Source: Methylophilus sp. (GTDB lineage Bacteria > Pseudomonadota > Gammaproteobacteria > Burkholderiales > Methylophilaceae). From it: a DNA stretch of 64,000 nucleotides. The notes under the pieces were generated by a model, which saw only the letters and a program-made list of their open reading frames with translations, searched no databases and was not told where the DNA came from. The translations under genes were made by a program, and so were the position numbers. Shown here one piece after another: positions 56,464-64,000 of the stretch. Within the stretch, counting starts at the first letter, position 1; each line of letters opens with the position of its first letter. The stretch covers positions 372,001 through 436,000 of the forward strand of contig JAUYRP010000034.1 in NCBI GenBank assembly GCA_030696695.1. The letters run 5' to 3'.

Positions 56464-57432
56464 ATGGTAGAAATGCAATCAATTGGAACATGGTGGATGT
56501 GGTCAGGGTTTGGACTATTTGTCATTGCGATGCTATCTATCGACATGTTCGCATTAGGTCGCAAAGGCGCACATAAAGTGAGTGCTAAAGAAGCATTAGT
56601 CTGGTCACTTATTTGGTTTTCACTCGCACTATTATTTGCGGGCGCTTTGTGGGCTTGGTTAGATCACACCTCAGGTCGAGCCATAGCCAATACCAAAACA
56701 ATGGAATATCTCACGGGCTATTTGCTGGAGAAAACCTTGGCGATGGACAATATCTTTGTCTTTGTTATGTTGTTTTCATACTTTGCGGTACCAACTGAAT
56801 ATCAAAAACGTGTGCTAGTTTATGGAGTGCTAGGGGCAATTGTACTGCGCGCTTTGATGATACTGCTCGGCGCATGGCTCATTACTGAGTTTCATTGGGT
56901 GTTATATGTATTTGGCGCATTTTTGCTCATCACGGGCATCAAAATGTTTATTTTTGCAGATCAAGAGCCTGATTTAGAGAAAAACCCATTATTACGCTGG
57001 CTACGCAGTCATATACGCATTACCGATAGTTATCATGGCGATAAATTCTGGATTACTAAAAACGGCGTACGCTGGTTTACACCCATGTTTTTGGTGTTAA
57101 TACTCGTTGAATTTTCTGACGTAATTTTTGCGATGGACAGCATTCCAGCTATTTTTGCCATTACTAGTGATCCATTCATCGTATTCACCTCCAACATTTT
57201 TGCCATTTTAGGTTTGCGTGCGTTGTACTTTTTGTTGGCTAATATGGCTGATAGATTTCATTTACTTAAATATGGCCTGGCTGTAGTGCTCATGTTTGTT
57301 GGGACAAAAATGTTGATTGTAGACTGGTTTAAAATCCCAGTAGCGGCCTCCCTTGCTACAGTAATAGCGGTTTTAGGAACAAGTATATTGTTAAGTTTGA
57401 TGGCTACAAGAAAATCGGCTGATTTGAACTAG
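56464..57432 (+). CDS. TerC/Alx family membrane protein
   Basis: 322 residues, about nine membrane helices, TerC family. Conserved acidic intramembrane motifs are present: LEKTLAMDNIFVFVMLFSYF and EFSDVIFAMDSIPAIFAITS. Alx-like members export manganese; others are tied to tellurite resistance or to metalation of exported proteins. The closest likeness by eye is Alx. No yybP-ykoY manganese riboswitch was seen upstream. It is the only clearly intact long gene inside the putative island. Confidence 0.9.
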   Translation: MVEMQSIGTWWMWSGFGLFVIAMLSIDMFALGRKGAHKVSAKEALVWSLIWFSLALLFAGALWAWLDHTSGRAIANTKTMEYLTGYLLEKTLAMDNIFVFVMLFSYFAVPTEYQKRVLVYGVLGAIVLRALMILLGAWLITEFHWVLYVFGAFLLITGIKMFIFADQEPDLEKNPLLRWLRSHIRITDSYHGDKFWITKNGVRWFTPMFLVLILVEFSDVIFAMDSIPAIFAITSDPFIVFTSNIFAILGLRALYFLLANMADRFHLLKYGLAVVLMFVGTKMLIVDWFKIPVAASLATVIAVLGTSILLSLMATRKSADLN

Positions 57433-57488
57433 ATAGCTGTCCATCAAATTGGACGATTACTAATAACGAAAAGTATAAAACTTAATAT

Positions 57489-58255
57489 ATGAACCACGAT
57501 CAACAAAAAACTATTCTTACCATTGCTTTATTTGCTGCATTTTAGATGGAAAAAACATGATAGCGAACGTGAGCAAATACGTCAGTTAGCTGAATCACTG
57601 GGTAGTGAAAGCGGTACTCAAGATATTGTTAAGCTATATCAGGGCTTACTGTTTAAACCTGAAAGTGTGGTGAGTGCGACTAAATTGCTTAATGACCATA
57701 GTTATAGTCAATTGACCTACAAGATGGCCGTATGCGTGAGTGATGCGGATGGAATACAAACGTCAAGTGAACGACGTTTTTTAGATGACCTTCAAGTGGC
57801 GCTTGGCCTGGGGAACAGAGCCAATCAAGGAAGTTGAGCATGAAGCAGGTGGTCTTGCCCAATTGATCGATGACTCTGCCGACGTTTCAAGTACAGTGAC
57901 TCTTTCATCGGCTGATAAAATTTCGAATCAACCGGTTGCTACTGTAGCAAACGTTTCAGAGGTTAATATTGATAAGTCAATTTTAAACTATTCAACTCTG
58001 AATGGCGCTTTGGACCTATTGCCCGAATCTTGGGCTTGTATAACCTTTATCCCATTGCAAATTAAAATTGTATATCGCATTGAAAAAGCCCACGGAGTTG
58101 AACTTGATACAAGGCATATCAAAGAATTCATTGGTGCTACTGGTTTTGCTCTCACCTCACAGTATATTGAACAGTTTGGCCGTAAATTGCTAGGTGGGTT
58201 GTTATCTGCGTCTTGTAACGAGATGCCTTTCAGAGTGTGCGATGTGATGATTTGA
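57489..58255 (+). pseudogene. Frameshifted TerB-like / DUF697-like gene
   Basis: Starts MNHDQQKTILTIALFAAF and stops at once, but another frame continues the TerB-like text (DSEREQIRQLAESLGSESGT, then MAVCVSDADGIQTSSERRFL), and from about 57810 a third frame carries on (EVEHEAGGLAQLIDDSADVS) into a DUF697-like end (NGALDLLPESWACITFIPLQ, EFIGATGFALTSQYIEQFG). At least three frame changes are needed, and the normal glycine-rich DUF697 end is replaced. Non-functional as written. Confidence 0.75.
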
Positions 58256-58406
58256 CTTATACGTCAGTTGATATATGCCATTAGGTATACACCGTTCTAC
58301 CTATTCCAGTAGATTTTTGATTGTCTAACACCGCGCATAATGCGTCCCATCAACAAAGCAAACAAGTTAACAAATAATTTTAGAAACACTTAAACAGGAG
58401 ACGAAT

Positions 58407-58664
58407 ATGAATACTTTAAATTTAACAGTAGCAGTATCTTCCTTGATTTTATTAACTTTAGGCGCAGCACAAGCTCAAGTATCTAATCAAAACCAGTTCA
58501 TGGCAAAACGACCATATCAGGCTGCAATAGAAAATACAGCGCAGCAGAAAGATGTGCAGTGGGAAGGTGCTACGCTGATTAAAGATGAGGGAAGCGTTAA
58601 CGAAGTTGCTCTGGAAAAACGCAACATATTGCACGTCAACATGCTCAGTAAACGTCCGTACTAA
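58407..58664 (+). CDS. Small secreted KRPY-motif protein A
   Basis: 85 residues: a Sec signal peptide (about 1-23, ending GAAQA) and a 62-residue mature part. It has KRPY at 34-37 and again at the very C-terminus (82-85), and EGATLI at 53-58, with KD at 48-49 and LH at 75-76. The next gene encodes a protein with the same order of motifs. AGGAGA precedes the ATG. I know no family for it. It is too short for an enzyme; a structural, signalling or binding role is possible but not shown. Confidence 0.8.
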   Translation: MNTLNLTVAVSSLILLTLGAAQAQVSNQNQFMAKRPYQAAIENTAQQKDVQWEGATLIKDEGSVNEVALEKRNILHVNMLSKRPY

Positions 58665-58705
58665 TTTTATAAAATATAAACAAATTCAATTACTAGGAGA
58701 ATGTC

Positions 58706-58975
58706 ATGAAATTTAAATTATTGCTTACAGCAGTTTCAGCTTCAATCGCACTTACAGCAAATACGGCCTTTGCGGATGATGAGCAAAAATATAATGCCCA
58801 TCAAAATTTATCTAAACGCCCCTATCATCAGCCATTAGATAATCAGGCGAAAACTAAAGACAACTTTGAGGGTGCGACCTTAATTAGCGAGCAGGCCGAA
58901 ATCAATAAAAAACATCAACCTATGAATTTACATAATCTAGGCAAGCGTCCATTTGCCGAGAAAAACACTGACTAA
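58706..58975 (+). CDS. Small secreted KRPY-motif protein B
   Basis: 89 residues with a Sec signal peptide (about 1-23, ending TAFA). Motifs as in protein A: KRPY 37-40, KD 51-52, EGATLI 55-60, LH 75-76, KRPF 80-83, followed by a short tail AEKNTD. The distance from the first KRPY to EGATLI is nearly the same (15 vs 16 residues). TAGGAGA precedes the ATG, 41 bp after gene A. The two arose by tandem duplication or are kept as a pair. Function unknown. Confidence 0.8.
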   Translation: MKFKLLLTAVSASIALTANTAFADDEQKYNAHQNLSKRPYHQPLDNQAKTKDNFEGATLISEQAEINKKHQPMNLHNLGKRPFAEKNTD

Positions 58976-59042
58976 TAGTCAGAACTACAGGTTATTATGG
59001 TGAAGGCATAATCCAGGGAGGCGGGAAACCGTCACAAACCAG

Positions 59043-59081
59043 AATCCGTTGGTGCTGTGTTCGACTCACAGAGGGCCACCA
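59043..59081 (+). repeat. Decayed copy of the tRNA-Ile2 3' end (putative att site)
   Basis: 29 bases are identical to tRNA positions 55788-55816 (from AATCCGTTGG through ACTCACAG), then AGGGCCACCA against GGGGGCCACCA: one substitution and one deletion. The sequence 5' of it has no tRNA likeness, so this is a fragment and not a second tRNA gene. Confidence 0.85.
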
Positions 59082-59120
59082 ATAATAAAGGACTTAGAGA
59101 AATCTAAGTCCTTTATTATT
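59081..59120. terminator. 18-bp stem terminator with GAAA loop
   Basis: AATAATAAAGGACTTAGA (59081-59098), loop GAAA, and the exact complement (59103-59120), fused to the CCA of the tRNA fragment. It was possibly the original terminator of the tRNA gene. It is symmetrical enough to serve the convergent collagen-like gene as well. Confidence 0.85.
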
Positions 59121-59179
59121 ATCAGTTGCTGACATCACCAAGATTCAACGCTACACGTTATGATTAAAACAATCTGTAG

Positions 59180-59484
<305 letters not shown>

Positions 59485-59661
59485 TTATAATAATTAAAAA
59501 TTGATATGAACAGCTTTCGGCTGTTGCATACTGACGAAATCTACAGAATGCTATCTGCTTTTAAATATGTGGACTGTACGGTAACTCACACATGCTCAAA
59601 AGGTACTTCAATTTGGCTTATGTGTTTCAAGGTGATAAGGCTGCCAAATAAAGAGTGATGG

Positions 59662-59796
59662 TTATATCTTGGGGCACATATTCATATCAAGCCCTTTCTC
59701 GATGTGATTTTTAAACTGCGCATAGTATGTTTTTGTCTGAAAAATCCACTTAATCAAGTTTAGCCAAGCGTTTTTCGAATGATTCTTATCAAGCAT
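59662..59796 (-). CDS. Small 44-residue protein with strong ribosome binding site
   Basis: Reads MLDKNHSKNAWLNLIKWIFQ, then TKTYYAQFKNHIEKGLD and ends MNMCPKI. CGGAGG lies 6 nt before the ATG at 59796, on the minus strand. Basic, with an amphipathic middle; no signal peptide or known family. It occupies the otherwise empty 380-bp gap before the photolyase gene. The Shine-Dalgarno sequence makes it more than a chance frame, but no homology is known to me. Confidence 0.5.
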   Translation of the reverse strand: MLDKNHSKNAWLNLIKWIFQTKTYYAQFKNHIEKGLDMNMCPKI

Positions 59797-59855
59797 GGAA
59801 CCTCCGTTTTTTTTAGCTGACTTACCACAGTTAATCATTATTTACGTGGTATTGA

Positions 59856-61445
59856 ATGAAGCCAGAAGTGCATATCGTATGGTTTAAACGCGACTTAAGA
59901 GTGCACGACCATGCAGCTTTGTTTGAGGCTTGCAAACAAGGGGCTGTATTACCCGTATTCTGTTGGGATGCTAGCGTTTGGCATGGTGAAGATTATGCGA
60001 CCCAACATCAGATGTTTGTGAATGAGTGTTTACAGTATCTAAAGTGTGATTTACAAGCCTTAGGCTTATCACTATTAGCGTTTCACCACGGCATCATTGA
60101 AACCTTAGACCGTATTGCACAGCTTTATAGCATCGTTAGCTTGCATAGCCACGAAGAGACAGGCAATGGCAACAGTTATGCGCTTGATCAATCGGTTGCC
60201 GCTTGGTGCAAGGTGCATCAAATTGATTGGTTTGAATACCCACAAAATGGCGTGGTCAGGCGCTTGAAAAATAGAGACACTTGGGCAGCTAATTGGGAAA
60301 AGCACATGCATGCACAGCAAGTGTCAACACCATCAATGACGCGGATGGCAGTTGTGCTGTCTGATTTGCAGGTAACCAGTGTTGCGGGAACACGTGAAAA
60401 TGGATATCCAGATAAATCGTTGCGGCAAAAGGGCGGCCGCGAAGAAGCCACTAAACTGCTGCACACTTTTCTCAATGGTCGGGCTAGTCGGTATCGTGGT
60501 GGAATTTCCAGCCCTTTGTCTTCAGAGTGCGCAGGCTCTAGGCTCTCACCTTATTTAACTTGGGGTGTGCTAAGTATGCGCGAAGTGGTGCAAAGCTTGC
60601 GTAAGCAAAAAAAAACGATAGAGGCTAATCCAGCAATATATCCCAAAGGCATATTGGCAGGTTTAGTAGGCTTTGAAAGTAGACTGCATTGGCACTGCCA
60701 TTTTATGCAAAAACTAGAGTCGGAACCTGCAATGGAGTTTCAAAACTTGCATCCCGCTTTTAATGACTTACGCGATGAGCGCTACGAAAGTGTTGCATCA
60801 CAAGCGAGATTGGTTGCTTGGAGAACGGGGCAAACGGGTTGGCCGCTAGTCGATGCTTGCATGGCGATGTTAAGGGCGACAGGCTGGATTAATTTTAGAA
60901 TGCGTGCCATGTTGATGAGCACGGCCAGCTATTTGCTCTGGTTACACTGGCGTGAAACTGGGCTGCATTTGGCCAGAGAATTTCTGGATTACGAGCCTGG
61001 CATCCATTGGCCACAGGTGCAGATGCAATCAGGGACGACTGGCATCAATACTTTGCGCATTTACAACCCTATGAAGCAGGCCATGGATCAAGACCCAGAG
61101 GGTGTATTTGTTCGACGTTGGTTACCTGCGTTGCGCCACGTGCCCAATACTTGGATCTTTCAGCCGTGGCTGATGCCTGAATCGTTGCAAAAAGAATACG
61201 GTTGCAATATCGGCGTGGATTATCCAGCACCGTTAGTGAATATTGACCAAGCGTTAAGATTGGCGCGCGCGCAATTCAGCCAGCTTAAGCGAAGTGCTCA
61301 GCATCATGCGCAGACCGCCAGCATCATCAAAAAACATGCTTCAAGGAAAACACAAACAAAGAGAAAAACGGCAGTCAATCATCAGTCGTCATCTGCCAAA
61401 ACATCCAGCAATCCAGCGGAATCACGTCAGCAAACTTTGTTTTAA
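59856..61445 (+). CDS. Photolyase/cryptochrome family flavoprotein
   Basis: 529 residues: N-terminal antenna-binding Rossmann domain (VHIVWFKRDLRVHDHAALFE), FAD-binding domain (SRLSPYLTWGVLSMREVVQS, TGWPLVDACMAMLRATGWIN) and a Lys/Ser-rich tail of about 50 residues. Where class I CPD photolyases have an Asn-Gly-Gly-Trp segment and TGTDA before RIFNP, this has PGIHWPQVQMQSGTTGINTL before RIYNP. It may therefore be a divergent subgroup whose repair activity is uncertain. The renalase-like gene follows after 33 bp. Confidence 0.85.
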   Translation: MKPEVHIVWFKRDLRVHDHAALFEACKQGAVLPVFCWDASVWHGEDYATQHQMFVNECLQYLKCDLQALGLSLLAFHHGIIETLDRIAQLYSIVSLHSHEETGNGNSYALDQSVAAWCKVHQIDWFEYPQNGVVRRLKNRDTWAANWEKHMHAQQVSTPSMTRMAVVLSDLQVTSVAGTRENGYPDKSLRQKGGREEATKLLHTFLNGRASRYRGGISSPLSSECAGSRLSPYLTWGVLSMREVVQSLRKQKKTIEANPAIYPKGILAGLVGFESRLHWHCHFMQKLESEPAMEFQNLHPAFNDLRDERYESVASQARLVAWRTGQTGWPLVDACMAMLRATGWINFRMRAMLMSTASYLLWLHWRETGLHLAREFLDYEPGIHWPQVQMQSGTTGINTLRIYNPMKQAMDQDPEGVFVRRWLPALRHVPNTWIFQPWLMPESLQKEYGCNIGVDYPAPLVNIDQALRLARAQFSQLKRSAQHHAQTASIIKKHASRKTQTKRKTAVNHQSSSAKTSSNPAESRQQTLF

Positions 61446-61478
61446 TGCATCAACCTCAATTTCAATCAACCTAGTCAT

Positions 61479-62477
61479 ATGAAAAAAGTCGCCATTATTG
61501 GAGCAGGTTTATCTGGCCTAACGTTAGCACAACACATCGCCGATATTGTAGAGGTCACAGTGTTTGAAAAATTTCATCAAGTAAGTGGTCGCATGGCTAC
61601 ACGTGTACATGCACCTTATACGTTTGATCACGGCGCACAGTTTTTTACAGTAAAACATCCAGAGTTTGCAGCTTTTGTTCATCATTTAACACAAGTGGGT
61701 TTGGTGGGAAGTTGGGATGCGCGCTTTGTGGAAGTGGATGGTACACAAGTTAAAAAATCGCGCGCATGGGAGGAAACATTTCCCCATTATGTTGGCATGC
61801 CAGACATGGCATCTGTGGGGCAATATTTGGCAGCACAACTATTACAAAAAAATGTAGCAATACGCGTAAACACGCAAGTTACCAACATCCAAAAACATGA
61901 AGCTAAGTGGCGCTTGATGGATGCGAGTGACAATGTATTAGGCAATTATGATTGGGTGGTAACCGCCATACCCGCTGCACAAGCGGCTAACTTAATGCCG
62001 AGCAGCTATACACATCTATCAACCCTCGGCAGCGTTGTTATGCTGCCTTGCTATGCGTTGATGTTGGGATTCGAGCAAGCACTTAACCTGACATGGGATG
62101 CTGCGCATGTCACAAATTCTACATTGAGCTGGATATCTGTTAATTCGTCTAAGCCAGGGCGTAACATGCATAGTAGCTTGGTCGCCATGAGCCGCAACCA
62201 GTGGGCAGCAGACAATTTTCATCAATCCGAAAGTTGGGTGATTGAGTCTATGATGCAAACGTTGGCTGGTATTGCGGGTGACCAAGTGATGCAGTCAAAA
62301 GTTTTGCAACTAAAAAAGTGGCATTATGCAAACGCACAAAAAAGTGCGCTGGGCCATGTGCTGATTGATTCGGGGCAACAGCTCGCCAGTTGTGGTGATT
62401 GGTGTATCAGTGGTCGCGTAGAAAGCGCTTTTGTATCGGCTATTCAGTTGAGTCAAGCAATACGATCAGCCCTATAG
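61479..62477 (+). CDS. Renalase-like NAD(P)/FAD oxidoreductase
   Basis: 332-residue flavoprotein with the ADP-binding motif MKKVAIIGAGLSGLTLA, the FEKFHQVSGRMATR segment typical of renalase-like amine-oxidase-fold enzymes, and a C-terminal FAD contact near GDWCISGRVESAFVSA. No signal peptide. Such genes are often beside photolyase-family genes. The substrate is unknown. Convergent with the next gene. Confidence 0.85.
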   Translation: MKKVAIIGAGLSGLTLAQHIADIVEVTVFEKFHQVSGRMATRVHAPYTFDHGAQFFTVKHPEFAAFVHHLTQVGLVGSWDARFVEVDGTQVKKSRAWEETFPHYVGMPDMASVGQYLAAQLLQKNVAIRVNTQVTNIQKHEAKWRLMDASDNVLGNYDWVVTAIPAAQAANLMPSSYTHLSTLGSVVMLPCYALMLGFEQALNLTWDAAHVTNSTLSWISVNSSKPGRNMHSSLVAMSRNQWAADNFHQSESWVIESMMQTLAGIAGDQVMQSKVLQLKKWHYANAQKSALGHVLIDSGQQLASCGDWCISGRVESAFVSAIQLSQAIRSAL

Positions 62478-62494
62478 TAGGGTGCAGTTGTTTC

Positions 62495-63079
62495 CTAACG
62501 CTCTGCTGAAGCTTCAGAAGCAATAATGCCAGCGCCAACACCGCCCATGGCTGCGCCACCAGCACCTCCACCGCCACCTCCTGCAGCTTGTCCAGCACCA
62601 GCTCTTGCATCTGCTCCTTTGCCGCCTTCGCCTTCTCCTCTACCGTTTTTAGTATTACGGCTGGGGCCAGATGGAGGCAAAAGTAAATATGCTGGAATCG
62701 CTTCTAAACCAAGTTGCAGACGTAAATCACGGCGCAGTGAGTGAATAAGTGGTTGGTAATCAACATGCTCATTGGCTTTTAAATGGTTTACACATTTGGC
62801 CGCAAGGGTGACTTGTTCAATAGAGCCAAACAAGACGATATCTGCAAGTGTTTCTTCAATGAGAGAGTTGTGTTCTTCAACCGCGGGTGAGAATGAGCCC
62901 GCCAATGCCCGATAAGCAGCCACCAGTGACTTGAGTCTTTCAGTTTCTTGCCTATTTTCGCGCTGTCGCTTTTGTTGCACACGCTGCATTACAAATACGC
63001 GTATCCCCAATAGCACCACTGCAATCACTAGCGACGCAATCAGCGTTATCCAGAGCGGCCCAATTTCTGTTAACTTCAT
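62495..63079 (-). CDS. Single-pass membrane protein with Gly/Ala-rich tail
   Basis: 194 residues. One N-terminal helix (about 8-30), a helical cytoplasmic region (about 35-125, LVAAYRALAGSFSPAVEEHN), and a low-complexity tail of about 45 residues rich in Gly and Ala with GGGGGGAGGAAMGG. I recognise no named family; similar proteins are common in proteobacteria as hypotheticals. Starts ATG 63079 after AGGAACC-type sequence. Confidence 0.7.
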   Translation of the reverse strand: MKLTEIGPLWITLIASLVIAVVLLGIRVFVMQRVQQKRQRENRQETERLKSLVAAYRALAGSFSPAVEEHNSLIEETLADIVLFGSIEQVTLAAKCVNHLKANEHVDYQPLIHSLRRDLRLQLGLEAIPAYLLLPPSGPSRNTKNGRGEGEGGKGADARAGAGQAAGGGGGGAGGAAMGGVGAGIIASEASAER

Positions 63080-63328
63080 ATAGGTTCCTATCTAGGTGCT
63101 ACTGAAAGCATAGTTGAATTCGTGCCTGTTTCATAGGGAGAGGCAATAGTCTCAACATAGTGACATAATATCTATAAGACATGAATATTGTGTACATGAT
63201 AACTTTAGTGTGATAACTTAAGTTCGTTGGCTCAACTTAAATCATACTTAAGACAACTGGAAATATAAGCGCAAAATTTTTGCTTAAACCATTTCAAATT
63301 CGAAATTTTATATAAAGGAACACTTATC

Positions 63329-63724
63329 ATGATCATAGTTAAACGTTTTTTAAGCGCATTACTAGCCACCTCCATTTTATTCACTGGCTCTATCCAAGCC
63401 GTGCAAGCTGCGATGATTAGCACCGAGCAAGTTGCAGAATCTGCAATTACTGCAAAAGGTGAGCAAGACCGTGCAAAAATTGTCAGCATGCTTTCTCGCG
63501 ATGAAGTGCAATCTGAGTTAGTGGCCCGTGGGATTGACCCAATGGAAGCGAAATCACGTGTTGCAGCATTGACCGATGATGAAGCGAGTTCACTGGCATC
63601 ACAATTAGATAATGCACCAGCTGGCGGTATTATCGGTGCGATTGTGCTGATCTTTTTAGTACTGCTATTGACTGATATTCTTGGTTTTACCAAAATATTT
63701 CCGTTCACACGCTCAATTCGTTAA
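63329..63724 (+). CDS. PA2779 family protein
   Basis: 131 residues. Signal peptide (about 1-28, ending VQAA), a helical middle with the conserved MLSRDEVQSELVARGIDP, and a C-terminal membrane helix (about 98-118) after PAGG. This matches the PA2779 family, found next to PA2778-type peptidases as here. The role is not established. AAAGGAAC precedes the ATG; a weak spacer of 249 bp lies upstream. Confidence 0.9.
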   Translation: MIIVKRFLSALLATSILFTGSIQAVQAAMISTEQVAESAITAKGEQDRAKIVSMLSRDEVQSELVARGIDPMEAKSRVAALTDDEASSLASQLDNAPAGGIIGAIVLIFLVLLLTDILGFTKIFPFTRSIR

Positions 63725-63777
63725 TCTGTATAGGTTAGCAACTTAAGCAATCCGCTTCAGTTTCGAGCAGTCATATC

Positions 63778-64000
63778 ATGAAAGCCAGTGTGTATCGTAT
63801 TTGCATACTGGCTTTTTTGTGTCTGCTCAATGCGTGCGCAGCCAACGGTGTGCGCGAAGTCACGCAGAGTAAGCAACTTCCTAGACAAGCAGAACTGACC
63901 AATACCCCATTTTTCCCGCAAGAGCTATATCAATGTGGTCCCGCTGCATTGGCCACTGCCCTTAATGCGGTAGATATTCAAGTTACCCCTGAACAACTCA
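63778..64000 (+). CDS. PA2778-type C39-like cysteine peptidase lipoprotein (5' part)
   Basis: The first 74 codons before the right edge. Signal peptide with lipobox LNAC, then the peptidase start FPQELYQCGPAALATALNAV, in which QCGP holds the catalytic Cys of the C39-like clan. PA2778 partners PA2779, the preceding gene, 53 bp away. The His/Asp catalytic residues and any TPR region lie outside the window. Confidence 0.88.
   Translation, partial: MKASVYRICILAFLCLLNACAANGVREVTQSKQLPRQAELTNTPFFPQELYQCGPAALATALNAVDIQVTPEQL

Larger units (their letters stand above)
55828..59042. mobile_element. Putative small decayed genomic island at tRNA-Ile2
   Basis: Segment of 3.2 kb between the intact tRNA 3' end and a partial copy of it. 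It holds an AI-2E transporter remnant, a TerC-type gene, a frameshifted TerB/DUF697-type gene and two small secreted-protein genes. No integrase is visible, so it would be an old, disarmed insertion. Direct repeats at a tRNA 3' end are the classical mark of site-specific integration; a decayed tandem tRNA duplication is the alternative. Confidence 0.55.

Noticed and set aside
59041-59085. Second tRNA-Ile2 gene
   Set aside because: Only the 3' half of a tRNA is present; the upstream sequence cannot form the D and acceptor 5' strands, and the acceptor side has a deletion.

Overview
The window reads as one contiguous piece of a betaproteobacterial chromosome, most likely a methylotroph of the Methylophilaceae (Methylotenera/Methylophilus type). 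This is an inference from moderate GC, the housekeeping gene orders, and two methylotrophy-linked genes in one stretch: a 23-codon pqqA (29182-29253) and a fused SoxYZ-like carrier of the quinoprotein-dehydrogenase type (27805-28608). No rRNA operon, CRISPR array, complete insertion sequence or phage is visible.

Layout. 1-4.8 kb: nitrogen control on the minus strand: ntrC (cut by the left edge), ntrB, a DUF4124 protein, and glnA with its own terminator. glnA is preceded by a sigma-54 promoter and a 43-bp palindrome containing two NtrC-type sites. 4.8-13.1 kb: rhodanese protein, aroE, mtgA, DUF456 protein, a dead HDOD gene, uvrA, a YajR-like MFS transporter and ssb. 13.3-21.6 kb: a giant thioester alpha-2-macroglobulin gene overlapping pbpC, a periplasmic defence/cell-wall repair pair. 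21.7-31.9 kb: FecR-domain protein, FmdB-like protein, DUF502 protein, aspS, a probable HEPN-fold gene, apt, a VOC protein, the SoxYZ-like carrier behind a perfect CRP-type site, yjbQ, pqqA, a CBS protein, an autoregulated-looking marR, a SnoaL-like protein and an EamA transporter.

32-41 kb: yebC, ruvC-ruvA-[DUF4349 lipoprotein]-ruvB, then ybgC-tolQ-tolR-tolA-tolB-pal-cpoB, the cell-envelope constriction system. 41-47.5 kb: queE-queC (preQ0 synthesis), a LuxR-type regulator, rpsP-rimM-trmD-rplS with a palindromic repeat between the last two genes, ogt and xerD. 47.5-48.8 kb: a hairpin-bounded non-coding element and an AT-rich membrane-protein gene overlapping folB. 48.8-55.7 kb: folB, plsY, tsaD and the macromolecular synthesis operon rpsU-yqeY-dnaG-rpoD.

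55.7-59.1 kb: tRNA-Ile2(CAU) followed by a 3.2-kb segment closed by a decayed copy of the tRNA 3' end. This looks like a small old island. It holds an AI-2E transporter remnant, an intact TerC/Alx-type gene, a frameshifted TerB/DUF697-like gene, and two tandem paralogous small secreted proteins sharing KRPY and EGATLI motifs, which I cannot assign to any family. They are the strongest candidate here for something undescribed. 59.1-64 kb: a collagen-like lipoprotein, a 44-codon gene with a strong ribosome binding site, an atypical photolyase/cryptochrome-family gene with a renalase-like oxidoreductase, a glycine-rich membrane protein, and a PA2779/PA2778-type pair cut by the right edge.
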